Position numbers and translations under genes: made by a program. 31,042 nucleotides of DNA. Source: Candidatus Micrarchaeota archaeon RBG_16_49_10 (GTDB lineage Archaea; Aenigmatarchaeota; Aenigmatarchaeia; CG10238-14). Below the pieces are notes generated by a model. It was given only the letters and a program-made list of their open reading frames with translations, searched no databases and was not told the origin of the DNA. Of this stretch, positions 6,763 through 14,906 are shown one piece after another (positions within the stretch are counted from its first letter, which is position 1; every line of letters starts with the position of its first letter). The DNA is taken from positions 1-31,042 of the forward strand of contig MFRS01000021.1 of NCBI GenBank assembly GCA_001784635.1, written 5' to 3'.

Positions 6763-7242
6763 TCAAGGTTTATCTAATTCAAAATCTATCATTTTATTTC
6801 CTTTTTCATAAACAGCTTTGTATGAAATTATATCTGAAGTATCGTTGAAAACATGAGGCAAGACTTCTTTTAGTTCTGCTAGCAAGTTATCAAGTTTAAG
6901 TATATTTTTAGGTTCTAACCAGACAAGTTCACCATCTTCGGGATTATCCTTAACTTTTCCACTAGCATAGTCAGCAGTTATAAAAAAGAAAAACATTTCC
7001 ATATCTTTTAGATAAGCGTTACCTGTAACTTTTATTTTCAGGTTTTTAATCTTCAATCCAGTTTCCTCAAAAATCTCTCTTCTAGTTGCCTCAAATAAAC
7101 CCTCATTACGCTCTATATGTCCACCAGGAGCCATCCAAACATCAGGCATAAGTTTTTTAGTAGGATTTCTGTGGAGCATTAAATATTTCCCATCTTTCCT
7201 GACAAAACACTCCATAGCAACTGATATTTTCCTTTCAGTCAT
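6763..7242 (-). CDS. Nudix hydrolase
   Basis: 159 residues. The Nudix box G-x5-E-x7-REUxEExGU is complete at residues 41-63: G41, E47, then R55-E56-I-F-E59-E60-T-G-L. It is preceded by WMAPGGHIERNEG, the usual substrate-loop strand. The family hydrolyses nucleoside diphosphates linked to another group (8-oxo-dGTP, ADP-ribose, NADH and others); substrate cannot be told here. C-terminal about 40 residues are an extension. The gene is AT-rich relative to its neighbours, with the 6457 ORF forming a low-GC patch that suggests recent acquisition. It stands alone, convergent with 6457. Confidence 0.93.
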   Translation of the reverse strand: MTERKISVAMECFVRKDGKYLMLHRNPTKKLMPDVWMAPGGHIERNEGLFEATRREIFEETGLKIKNLKIKVTGNAYLKDMEMFFFFITADYASGKVKDNPEDGELVWLEPKNILKLDNLLAELKEVLPHVFNDTSDIISYKAVYEKGNKMIDFELDKP

Positions 7243-7350
7243 ACAAAATGTTGGTAAAATAGAAATAAAAAAGGTCTCCAGATTATGAGTGAAACCTTAA
7301 TAATGTTTTACTAATCCTAACCTAAAAACTAGACATCAAACCTAATCAAC

Positions 7351-8301
7351 TCAAGGGAAATATTTCCTTATCCTCGGTCCCAGGAAGTTTGTCATGAAGG
7401 CCGGCGAAAGGGTCCATATACTCCTTAAAGCGGTATACTTTTTCGAGACCTCGTCAGGCATAGAGGTTTTTTTGTAGAACTTGAAGAAGTACCCCATCCT
7501 CCTCTCATCCGTTGCCCATTTCTTCTTGAAAAGGTAAGTGCCGCGATCCGACATCGACCTACCCAGCTCTATCGACTCGAAGCCGTTCTCAATCCCCCAG
7601 AGGCAGGCCTCATGCATTATCAGATCGTTCGGGTTCAGGTGCATGTAGCTCCTTTCGGACGCGTTCACCCAGTAATACAGGCCTCTCCCGCTGGGCAGGA
7701 ACAGGCTCACAGCGACCTTCTTACCCTCAATTTCGGCGAAGAAGATTTTTCCCCTGCACTTTTGGAGGATTTCCCTGAACAGCTTTTTCGGATGATGAGG
7801 GGTCCCATGCCTCTTCATGGTCTTCCTATATATCCTGTAGAAGGCGTCAAGGTCGAAGCTCTGCACAACCTTCAGCCCCTCCTTCTCGGCCTTCCTGATA
7901 CTGTTCCTCACTTTCTTGTCAAGGGATTCCCAGAACCATTCTTTATCTTTACCCAGTTTTATGGAGAAGCAGTCGTACTCCTTCCCGGCGGAGAACCCGT
8001 TTTCCAGGAGCTGCTTCTCTAACTCCTTCCCGGGGTCCCTCACCTCTATGTAGTCGACTTTGAGGTCCTTGGCCTCCCCGTCTAGGTATTCAAAATCCAT
8101 CACCCCGTCCTTCTCAGGGCCCCCATAGTCGCAGTAAGGCAGGGAAACCAGCTTTTTCCCGAACCTCTCAATCAGCAGAAAGCTTGTCGGAGAATGTTCG
8201 CCCTTGACAGTCACAACCCTTAAGCTGTAAATTTTCTTGACGCTCTCAACCCATTTAGGGTTATGAAAAGGGCTGTTTTTGGCCTCCAAACGGGCTGGCA
8301 T
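7351..8301 (-). CDS. FemAB/GNAT-fold acyltransferase
   Basis: 316 residues if started at MPARLEAKNSPF. A TATA box (TTTAAATA, about 8325-8332) lies 23 bases before this ATG, inside the longer reading frame that would begin at 8367, so the shorter start is chosen. Resembles the FemAB / peptidoglycan-bridge-like family (GNAT fold): KKVRNSIRKAEKEGLKV, then RRHG-like KRHGTPHHPKKLF, then GLYYWVNASERSYMHLNPNDLIMHE and IELGRSMSDRGTYLFKKKWA. In bacteria such proteins add amino acids to peptidoglycan or act in exopolysaccharide systems; in archaea the substrate is unknown, possibly an envelope glycan or amino-acyl conjugate. Product is cytosolic. Confidence 0.85.
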   Translation of the reverse strand: MPARLEAKNSPFHNPKWVESVKKIYSLRVVTVKGEHSPTSFLLIERFGKKLVSLPYCDYGGPEKDGVMDFEYLDGEAKDLKVDYIEVRDPGKELEKQLLENGFSAGKEYDCFSIKLGKDKEWFWESLDKKVRNSIRKAEKEGLKVVQSFDLDAFYRIYRKTMKRHGTPHHPKKLFREILQKCRGKIFFAEIEGKKVAVSLFLPSGRGLYYWVNASERSYMHLNPNDLIMHEACLWGIENGFESIELGRSMSDRGTYLFKKKWATDERRMGYFFKFYKKTSMPDEVSKKYTALRSIWTLSPAFMTNFLGPRIRKYFP

Positions 8302-8623
8302 ATGAAAATTATACGAACTTTCACTATTTAAATCGATTTTATTCCGAAAAAAGTACAGGTGAACCATAGAAATTTTTTAATATACCCGGTTCCATACATT
8401 GAATAGGTAGACATGCTAGGAAACACGCCCAAAGTGCTGAACTTTAACAATATGCAGTCCTATATAGCATGTCCAACAACCAAGAACATCATCCAATGAT
8501 TTGGGATGATTCCAATTCTTTCGTTTCCTGGATGACCTAACCACCAACAGCCAGACTATCGAAAAAAATCAATTTGGCCTTTTGCATTTTTTTAATTTAG
8601 CTAAAAAAAGAGGGTGGTTAAGA
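8302..8623. other. Intergenic region with a possible 28-codon ORF
   Basis: Holds the promoter of the minus-strand FemAB-like gene, a TATA-like run (TTTTTAATATACC, about 8376-8388) that is 29 bases before an ATG at 8413, and a 28-codon plus-strand ORF (8413-8499, MLGNTPKVLNF...). A second TATA (TTTAATTT, 8591-8598) serves the zinc-ribbon gene. The small ORF is unsupported beyond its spacing. Confidence 0.4.
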
Positions 8624-8815
8624 ATGTTGGAGTTTTGTGGGCAATGCGGAAACGTGATGGTGCTCAAGACGAGGAACGGGGATTTGGGCACATATGCCTG
8701 CAGGAAATGCGGCTCGATGAGGGCGCTACCGTTCGAAAAGATTGAGATAGTCGAGAAGATGCAGTCGACAAGCATGGAGCCCCTGGTACTTTTTAACCCG
8801 AAGAAGCTCTTTTGA
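8624..8815 (+). CDS. Lone TFS/RPB9-type zinc ribbon protein
   Basis: 63 residues starting MLEFCGQCGNVM; the start is fixed by a TATA box 29 bases upstream. Four cysteines in CGQC and CRKC form one zinc ribbon like the N-terminal ribbon of transcription factor S/RPB9 (FCxxCGNxM, then YxCRKCG). True archaeal TFS is about 105-110 residues with a second ribbon carrying the acidic cleavage hairpin; that half is absent. It might bind RNA polymerase without stimulating transcript cleavage. The next small gene follows after 36 bases. Confidence 0.75.
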   Translation: MLEFCGQCGNVMVLKTRNGDLGTYACRKCGSMRALPFEKIEIVEKMQSTSMEPLVLFNPKKLF

Positions 8816-8851
8816 TTTGGTGCCAGGACCCATGTAGGGAAAGGTGGGTAT

Positions 8852-9028
8852 ATGGAAGCCGATTTGGAGAACAGACTCAGAAGCTTACTCGGAGAACTGC
8901 CTATCCAGGAGCAGTTAGAGCTGATCTCAAAGCTCTTTGAGGAGTTGAGAATGGCCCAAAGAAGGGAACGGGATGGCAGGGAACGGGAACTGGACTCGTT
9001 CTATGCCAGCGGGCTGGCCGATTTCTGA
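8852..9028 (+). CDS. Small charged helical protein
   Basis: 58 residues, MEADLENRLRSLLGELPI to YASGLADF. It is predicted to be almost entirely helical, with heptad-like leucines in residues 5-34 and a run of Arg/Glu in 33-47. A GGTGGG stretch 7 bases upstream can act as a ribosome site, and it lies 36 bases after the zinc-ribbon gene on the same strand, so the two are probably one transcript. No family recognised. Confidence 0.6.
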   Translation: MEADLENRLRSLLGELPIQEQLELISKLFEELRMAQRRERDGRERELDSFYASGLADF

Positions 9029-9095
9029 GGCTGGCGGGAGTCCCGATTCAACAGATAGACTTTTCCTTGGAAAAATTAAAAAACAACCAAATCAA

Positions 9096-9104
9096 ATTAT
9101 ATTA
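9096..9104 (+). promoter_or_regulatory. TATA box of ppsA
   Basis: ATTATATTA centred at 9100. A start about 26 bases downstream falls between the two candidate GTG codons (9121 and 9130), favouring the second. Confidence 0.55.
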
Positions 9105-9129
9105 GATGTTGTTGGCCTGAGTGGTTTTT

Positions 9130-11373
9130 GTGAAGTACGTCAAGTTTTTTAAGGACATTTCGAAGGATGATATACCTACTGTAGGGGGCAAGTGCGCCAA
9201 TTTGGGCGAGATGACGAGGATAGGATTGCCTGTCCCGAAAGGGTTTTCGGTGACCGCCCAATGCTTCAGGGACTTCCTTAAAAGGGCCGTGCTGGACAAG
9301 AAGATTTTCGGGATTCTGGCCAAGACGGACGTCAACAACCCCAACCAGCTCGAGGAGAATACAAAAGGCATAAGGAAGATGATAATGAAGGCAAAGGTTC
9401 CCTTGGACATAAAGTCCGACATATTTTCAGCTTACGACTCGCTTTTCAAGAAAAACCTCCTTAACTATGAGAGGGTCATCGCCAGGAGCTCCGCCACAGC
9501 CGAGGATTTGCCTGACGCCAGCTTCGCAGGGCAGCAGATAAGCGTCTACAATATCAGGAACAAGAAGGAGCTGTTGGAGGCCGTCAAGGGCTGCTGGGCA
9601 AGCCTTTACACCGCCAGGTCGACCTTCTACCGCGAGAACAAGGGGTTCAAGCACGAGAAGGTCCTGATAGCCGTGGCTGTCCAGAAGCACCTGGTCTCGG
9701 ACAAGGCAGGGGTTGGTTTCACCATCCACCCCGCTACCGGGAACAAGGAGCAGGTCATGATTGAAGGTTCTTGGGGCCAAGGGGACATGGTGGTTTCCGG
9801 ATCCGTCACCCCTGACACGTTCGTCCTCGACAAGAGGAACGGGAAGATGGTTGAAAGGCACATATCCAGCAAGGAGAAGATGGAGATTTTCGACGAGAAG
9901 AAGGGCGGGTTGAAGAAGGTCATGGTGCCGCCAAAAAAGCAGAAGATACCTGCGGTGAGTGACGATGAGCTCAAACAGCTCTTTGAGCTGGCCCTGAAGC
10001 TTGAAAAGCACTACAGGCACCCCCAGGACTTCGAATGGGCGATAGAGGGCGGAAAGGTCTATCTGGTCCAGACAAGGGCTGTTACTGTCGTTTACGAGAA
10101 GGAAAAGGGCGATGAGACGCTTAACTCATACAAGGTCTTACTGAAGGGCCTTGCAGCTTCCCCTGGGGTCGCGTCTGGCCCTGTCAAGATTGTCAAAAAC
10201 CCGACCCACCTTGAGAAAATCAAGGAGGGCGATATCCTAGTCACCAAGATGACCGACCCGGACTATGTGCCGGCGATGAAGAGGGCGGCGGCCATAGTGA
10301 CTGACGAGGGAGGTATAACTTCCCATGCCGCGATAGTCTCCAGGGAGTTGGGCACTGTCTGCGTGGTCGGCACCCATGATGCTACTGAGATGCTCAAGGA
10401 CGATCAGATAATCACGGTCGACGGCAGGAACGGCACCGTCTACGACGGCCGCGTGGACATAAAGGTCGAGAAGAAGGAGTACAAGTACACAAAGACAGAC
10501 ACTAAGGTTTACATGAACCTAGGCCAGCCTGACCTCGCCGCCAAGTACAAGGATGCAAAGTGTGACGGCATAGGCTTGTTCAGAGCCGAATTCATGGCTG
10601 CGGAACTGGGCGTTCATCCTAAGCTGCTCTTGGAGAAGGGCGGTGAGAAGGAGTTCATAAAGGTCTTCGCTGCTGGAATGGAGAAGGTCGCTAAGACATT
10701 CTACCCGAGACCTGTTGTATACAGGGCTTTGGACTTCAAGACCAACGAGTACAGGGGGCTGAAGGGCGGCGCTAAGTTCGAGATGGAAGAGAGCAACCCC
10801 ATGATTGGCTGGAGGGGGGCTTCAAGGTATATAACCGAGCCTGAGGTCTTCGAGCTCGAGCTGAAGGCGATGAGGAAGGTCAGGGAAAAATATGACAACC
10901 TCTGGCTGATGATACCCTTCGTCAGGACCACCTGGGAGATAAGGGAGATAAGGAAGTCGCTGGAGAAGATAGGGCTAAAGCAGGACAAGAAGTTCAAGTT
11001 TTGGATTATGGTGGAAGTCCCATCCACAGCCATACTAATTGAGGAGTTTATAAAGGAGGGCATAGACGGCGTCTCGATAGGCAGCAACGACCTCACGCAG
11101 CTGATTTTGGGCGTTGACAGGGACTCTTCACTGCTTGGGGAGAGGTGGTTCAGCGAGCTGGACCCTGCCGTCATTTGGGCCATAGAGAGGGTGGTCAAAT
11201 CCTGTAAGGAGCATGGCATCACCAGCTCGATCTGCGGCCAGGCGCCGAGCGTCTACCCTGAGCTCACTAAGAAGCTTGTCGGCTGGGGGATAACCAGCGT
11301 CTCAGTCAACCCTGATGTGGTAGACAAGACAAGGCACATAGTCGGCGTGGCTGAAGGGAAGGTAAAGGAATAA
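9130..11373 (+). CDS. ppsA: Phosphoenolpyruvate synthase
   Basis: Converts pyruvate, ATP and water to PEP, AMP and phosphate, the entry step of gluconeogenesis (also reversible in some archaea). 747 residues from GTG 9130; a GTG at 9121 would add three residues but precedes the likely transcription start. N-terminal ATP-grasp domain (about 1-330, with GGKCANLGEM and ARSSATAEDLPDASFAGQQ), swivelling phosphohistidine domain with GGITSHAAIVSRELG (H399), and a C-terminal PEP-binding barrel with IGSNDLTQLILGVDRD and the catalytic Cys702 in SSICGQAPS. All key residues are present. It has its own promoter and is convergent with the S49 protease, with 1 base between stops. Confidence 0.97.
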   Translation: MKYVKFFKDISKDDIPTVGGKCANLGEMTRIGLPVPKGFSVTAQCFRDFLKRAVLDKKIFGILAKTDVNNPNQLEENTKGIRKMIMKAKVPLDIKSDIFSAYDSLFKKNLLNYERVIARSSATAEDLPDASFAGQQISVYNIRNKKELLEAVKGCWASLYTARSTFYRENKGFKHEKVLIAVAVQKHLVSDKAGVGFTIHPATGNKEQVMIEGSWGQGDMVVSGSVTPDTFVLDKRNGKMVERHISSKEKMEIFDEKKGGLKKVMVPPKKQKIPAVSDDELKQLFELALKLEKHYRHPQDFEWAIEGGKVYLVQTRAVTVVYEKEKGDETLNSYKVLLKGLAASPGVASGPVKIVKNPTHLEKIKEGDILVTKMTDPDYVPAMKRAAAIVTDEGGITSHAAIVSRELGTVCVVGTHDATEMLKDDQIITVDGRNGTVYDGRVDIKVEKKEYKYTKTDTKVYMNLGQPDLAAKYKDAKCDGIGLFRAEFMAAELGVHPKLLLEKGGEKEFIKVFAAGMEKVAKTFYPRPVVYRALDFKTNEYRGLKGGAKFEMEESNPMIGWRGASRYITEPEVFELELKAMRKVREKYDNLWLMIPFVRTTWEIREIRKSLEKIGLKQDKKFKFWIMVEVPSTAILIEEFIKEGIDGVSIGSNDLTQLILGVDRDSSLLGERWFSELDPAVIWAIERVVKSCKEHGITSSICGQAPSVYPELTKKLVGWGITSVSVNPDVVDKTRHIVGVAEGKVKE

Positions 11374-11374
11374 C

Positions 11375-12187
11375 TTAGGCTCTGTATACGGCTTGGCTGG
11401 ACTGCGAGAAAAAGCCGTTGATTTCATCCTTGGTTCCGGCATAAAACAGCGAAAGGCCGAACAGGTTTTTGATGGAGCGGGGAGACTTTACTTTAACCTT
11501 TTCAAGCTTCAAACCTTCTTTTATCGCATCCAAGGCCTCGTCCTCATATCCAATCTTGTCAACGAGAGTCCCCAGGACATCTTGGGCATTATAAATGTCA
11601 CCATAACCTTCGACAACGTCCCTCTCCAATCCCCTGTATTCGGCAACGTCTCCGACAAACCTTTCATAATCGCTGTCAACCATTTTTTGCCTGTTACTCA
11701 AAACCTCCTCGTCTATTTCCCCGTATTGGTTTAGCCCCCACTTGTGTTTGCCGGCCTTCACCAATATGTACTTTATCCCCAACTTCTCCAGGAGGCCCTT
11801 GTAATTCAAGAGGCTCGCTCCAACTACCCCTATACTACCAACTATGCTCTCTTCCCCTGCGATTATCTTCTCAGATGCGCATGCGACTTGATAAGCCCCA
11901 GAGGCCCCGAAGTTTTCTATTAACGCATAAACAGGCTTCTTGGACTTTCTCAATCTATGGGACAGCCTAAAGGAATGATATGAGCTTCCACCGGGAGAGT
12001 CTATAACCAGGAGAACAGCCTTGATGTCACCATCATCTTCCGCTTCCTTTAACCTTTTTTCAACGTATCTTGTGGTTTCTTGGCCTATATAACTCTTTAC
12101 CTCTATCTTCGCTACATTTGGCTTTACCCTTAGCTTTCTCAAGAATTCTCTGGGATTTTCAAACAATTCCGAAATGAGCTCCCTCAT
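11375..12187 (-). CDS. sppA: S49-family peptidase (SppA-like), no membrane anchor
   Basis: 270 residues from ATG 12187, which lies 27 bases after a TATA box (12211-12217); the upstream ATG at 12202 is too close to the box. Crotonase-like S49 core: VIDSPGGSSYHS (62-72), nucleophile S96 in ENFGASGAYQVACAS, then GSIGVVGA, and the general-base lysine expected about 52 residues later in KAGKHK (K147 or K149). Bacterial SppA breaks down cleaved signal peptides from a membrane anchor. Here the N-terminus has no hydrophobic segment, so the enzyme may be cytosolic or peripherally bound. Confidence 0.9.
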   Translation of the reverse strand: MRELISELFENPREFLRKLRVKPNVAKIEVKSYIGQETTRYVEKRLKEAEDDGDIKAVLLVIDSPGGSSYHSFRLSHRLRKSKKPVYALIENFGASGAYQVACASEKIIAGEESIVGSIGVVGASLLNYKGLLEKLGIKYILVKAGKHKWGLNQYGEIDEEVLSNRQKMVDSDYERFVGDVAEYRGLERDVVEGYGDIYNAQDVLGTLVDKIGYEDEALDAIKEGLKLEKVKVKSPRSIKNLFGLSLFYAGTKDEINGFFSQSSQAVYRA

Positions 12188-12233
12188 CAGAAAATAGTCC
12201 ATAAACTAAATATTTAAGCCTTGCACAACCGCT

Positions 12234-13010
12234 TCAGGCAGCCATGATTATCGTCTCTATGAACGCCCCGACCACCAGCAGCAGGAAAGAAACCATTATT
12301 AGGGTGATTGAGTCCTTCAGGATGTACACGAACTTCCTTGACTTCTTGTTCATCAACGAGGCCGATATCAGCCCTCCCGCAATCGCCCCGACGAAGTAGG
12401 CTATCAGCTCGAAGGTCCCGTGTGGAAGGAATGTCAGCACAGCTATGGGCACGCCCTCGATTCCTCCCAGCGATTTCGCTATTATCCCTATCGCCGTCGA
12501 GAGCACCGACGCGTTCCAGGCAAGTATGAGGATTGCCCCTGTCCCTATCAGGAAGGAGAAGAGGAATGACAGCATCAGCACGCCCACGTTGTTCACCAGT
12601 ATGTCGAAGAACTTGTTCCCGAAGCTGAAGTTCCCCTGTATTATCTTGACCTCCCTTATCTGCTCGTTGAAAATGGCCTGGACCGTGTCGTCCGGCAGCA
12701 TGATGAAGACAGTCGAGAGGGCGAACGTCATGCCGAGGAAGATCGCTATGAACACCTCGACTACATCCCAGTGCCTTTCCATCAGGCCCTGGCTCTCCCC
12801 GACCTGCTCCGTCTCAATCTCTTCCTTCCTCAGGACGCGGTTTATGAAGGGCACCATCGTCAGGGATATTATGACTACCGTGAAGAGGCCCGTGGACTCC
12901 TTGAAGACCGTGTAGGATATGAATATGGACACGAGCGAGATTATCGCGCTCACGAGGAAGATGAGGAAGGGGCTGGTGCTTTTTTTGACCAAAATACTCT
13001 CGAGGACCAT
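12234..13010 (-). CDS. SpoIIM family membrane protein
   Basis: 258 residues starting MVLESILVKKST. The TATA box at 13032-13040 is 26 bases upstream, so the longer frame reaching 13163 (which would run through the tRNA-Ser gene) is excluded. Five to six membrane helices and the family hallmark TFLPHGTFELIAYFVGAIAGG (about residues 188-208). Relatives of bacterial stage II sporulation protein M are widespread in archaea, often with unknown roles in membrane remodelling or transport; no sporulation is implied. It is transcribed away from tRNA-Ser. Confidence 0.9.
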   Translation of the reverse strand: MVLESILVKKSTSPFLIFLVSAIISLVSIFISYTVFKESTGLFTVVIISLTMVPFINRVLRKEEIETEQVGESQGLMERHWDVVEVFIAIFLGMTFALSTVFIMLPDDTVQAIFNEQIREVKIIQGNFSFGNKFFDILVNNVGVLMLSFLFSFLIGTGAILILAWNASVLSTAIGIIAKSLGGIEGVPIAVLTFLPHGTFELIAYFVGAIAGGLISASLMNKKSRKFVYILKDSITLIMVSFLLLVVGAFIETIIMAA

Positions 13011-13028
13011 ATTCAAATAATTAGTTAA

Positions 13029-13042
13029 GTTCATATAAATCT
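13029..13042. promoter_or_regulatory. Shared TATA region, SpoIIM (-) and tRNA-Ser (+)
   Basis: CATATAAAT reads as ATATAAAT on plus and ATTTATAT on minus. Its centre (13036) is 23 bases before the tRNA-Ser 5' end and 26 bases before the SpoIIM ATG. No better box is seen for either gene, so one symmetrical element may drive both. Confidence 0.5.
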
Positions 13043-13058
13043 TATTTGGTATTAGTGG

Positions 13059-13171
13059 GCCAGGGTGGCAGAATCCGGTAATGCAGTAGGCTCGAGAGAT
13101 GTGTCGGCGCATTGACGCCCAGAGAAACCTACCGCCCTTTGGGCTTGTGCGTTCGAATCGCACCCCTGGCG
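13059..13171 (+). tRNA. tRNA-Ser(CGA) with 30-nt intron
   Basis: Acceptor GCCAGGG (13059-13065) pairs with CCCTGGC (13164-13170), discriminator G73 as usual for archaeal Ser. Long variable arm GCCC-TTT-GGGC and T arm GTGCG-TTCGAAT-CGCAC mark a type II tRNA. Anticodon stem GTAGG/CCTAC, anticodon CGA at 13093-13095. The intron at 37/38 is 13097-13126: exon CUCG faces AGAG (three pairs plus a G-A), bulges AGA and AAA, internal hairpin GGCG/CGCC. Mature length 83 nt, CCA not encoded. A T-run follows directly. Confidence 0.93.
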
Positions 13172-13233
13172 TTTTATCAAAGTAACAAGGTTCTTCAAAA
13201 AAAGGTTAATTTAATCTAAAACAAATATACCAC

Positions 13234-13668
13234 ATGCACACCAAGACATACAAAGTCTCCAGGAAGGCGTTCATCGGCAACTACTTCATCGCAATGTCGA
13301 TAATGTTCCTCCTCCTTCTATTGGACATGTCCCTCGGCGTGCCGAACATAATATTCTTCCTCTTGATGGCCCTGGCTTTGTACTTCTTCCTCGAGCCCGA
13401 GTACTCCATGGTACTCTACAGGTACACGCTGGACGATGAGAAGGTCACCGAGGCAAGGGGGGTTTTCGCCAAAAGGGTGCAGATAATCCCGTGGAGGGTC
13501 GCCTCAAAAATAGAGATGAGACAGGGCATCTTCGGCAGGATTTTCGGCTACGGCTCCATCTACATAGGCCAGATGGCCGACGCCTCGGGGATTGTCATGA
13601 AGGGGATCTCCAACCCTGCAAAGGTTCTTCAAATTATAGAAGAAAAGATTAGTGATGTCAAAGGCTAG
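13234..13668 (+). CDS. Bacterial-PH domain (bPH2) membrane protein
   Basis: 144 residues. Two membrane helices (about 16-34 and 37-54) are followed by a cytoplasmic PH-like domain of the YdbS/bPH2 type: YRYTLDDEKVTEARGVFAKRVQIIPWRVASKIEMRQGIFGRIFGYGSIYI is the characteristic stretch. Function of these proteins is poorly defined; they may organise membrane complexes. TATA-like TTAATTTAATC about 25 bases upstream indicates a leaderless message. The 3' end overlaps the methylthiotransferase start by 14 bases, so it heads a four-gene operon. Confidence 0.85.
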   Translation: MHTKTYKVSRKAFIGNYFIAMSIMFLLLLLDMSLGVPNIIFFLLMALALYFFLEPEYSMVLYRYTLDDEKVTEARGVFAKRVQIIPWRVASKIEMRQGIFGRIFGYGSIYIGQMADASGIVMKGISNPAKVLQIIEEKISDVKG

Positions 13669-14890
13669 GGTTTTCATCGAGACCTACGGTTGCTCCACCA
13701 ACCACTCCGACTCCGAGATAATGAAGGGCATCCTCTCTAGGGACTACTCGATAGTCGATTCCCCTTCAGAATCGGACTTGAACATAATAAACACGTGCAT
13801 AGTCAAGACACCGACGGAGAACAGGATGAAGTTCCGCATAAGGGAGCTTTCAAAGTCCAAGAGGCCGCTCATCGTCGCCGGCTGCATGTCCGACACCGAG
13901 AAAAAAATCGTTGAAAGGATAAACCCAAACGCATCTCTCGTAGGCTCTAACTCCGTTGAGAATATTGGCGCTGTGGTTGAGAAAACTCTCGTAGGAGAGA
14001 GGGTGGTGTTGCTGGAATATGGGAAGAAAGCAAAGGTCGAACTCCCCAAGATGCGCAAGAACAGCGTAATAGACATAATACAGGTCGCCTCTGGATGCAT
14101 GGGCAGCTGCAGTTTCTGCCAGACGAGGCTCGCAAGGGGGACTCTCAAAAGCTATCCGCCAAAGCTCATTTACAGGTCGATGGAGAAAGGCCTTAGTGAG
14201 GGGTGCAAGGAATTTTGGCTGACTTCGCAGGACATGGGTTGCTATGGCTTGGACATCGGGCTCAGTCTGCCGCAGCTTCTTGATGGCATATCCGGGATAG
14301 ACGGCAAGTTTCTCGTCAGGGTGGGGATGATGAACCCGACGCACGTCAGGGATTTCATCGACCAGCTGATTTCCTCATACAGGTTGGACAGGATATTCAA
14401 GTTCCTCCACCTCCCCGTGCAGTCAGGATCAGACAGGATATTGCGCTTGATGGAAAGGAACTACAAGGTCGATGATTTCAAAGATATAGTCGGGAAGTTC
14501 AGGAGGGAGTTCCCTTCGTTCATCCTTTCCACTGACATGATAGTCGGCTTCCCCGGTGAGACTGCATCGGACTTCAAGAAGAGCATGGGTCTGGTGAAAA
14601 AAGTGCGGCCTGACGTAGTGAACATTTCTGCGTTCGGCAGCAGGCCGGGAACGAAGGCTGCAGGGATGGAGCAGTTGCCGATGGCGGTAATAAGGGATAG
14701 AACCTCAGAGATGAGCGCCCTAGTGAAGGATGTGATGATTTCCCAAAACGAAAGGTGGAAGGGATGGGAAGGGGAAGTGCTGGTGGACGATGTTGTCAGA
14801 GGGAGGGCCGTAGGGAGGAACCGCAGCTACAAGCAGGTTTTTGTCTATGGCAGGCCCGGTGAGTTCACTACTGGGAAAATTTATCCGTGA
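13655..14890 (+). CDS. tRNA N6-threonylcarbamoyladenosine methylthiotransferase
   Basis: 411 residues. Adds a methylthio group to t6A37 of ANN-decoding tRNAs (archaeal/eukaryal CDKAL1-type, e-MtaB). The N-terminal MTTase domain supplies cysteines for the second iron-sulfur cluster (YGCSTNHSD, NTCIVKT, AGCMSD). The radical-SAM core has C148-x3-C152-x2-C155 in GCMGSCSFCQTR. The C-terminal TRAM domain (about 350-411) contains WKGWEGEVLVDDVVRG. All three expected domains are intact. ATG 13655 is chosen over the GTG at 13652 just before it; it overlaps the preceding gene, so translation is likely coupled. Its substrate class includes the tRNA-Ile encoded downstream in this window. Confidence 0.94.
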   Translation: MSKARVFIETYGCSTNHSDSEIMKGILSRDYSIVDSPSESDLNIINTCIVKTPTENRMKFRIRELSKSKRPLIVAGCMSDTEKKIVERINPNASLVGSNSVENIGAVVEKTLVGERVVLLEYGKKAKVELPKMRKNSVIDIIQVASGCMGSCSFCQTRLARGTLKSYPPKLIYRSMEKGLSEGCKEFWLTSQDMGCYGLDIGLSLPQLLDGISGIDGKFLVRVGMMNPTHVRDFIDQLISSYRLDRIFKFLHLPVQSGSDRILRLMERNYKVDDFKDIVGKFRREFPSFILSTDMIVGFPGETASDFKKSMGLVKKVRPDVVNISAFGSRPGTKAAGMEQLPMAVIRDRTSEMSALVKDVMISQNERWKGWEGEVLVDDVVRGRAVGRNRSYKQVFVYGRPGEFTTGKIYP

Positions 14891-14906
14891 ACTTTAATTT
14901 ATATGC

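Noticed and set aside
8490..8570. Possible C/D box guide RNA (GATGATT, GGATGACC)
   Set aside because: No proper box C/D pair or CUGA boxes at the right spacing.
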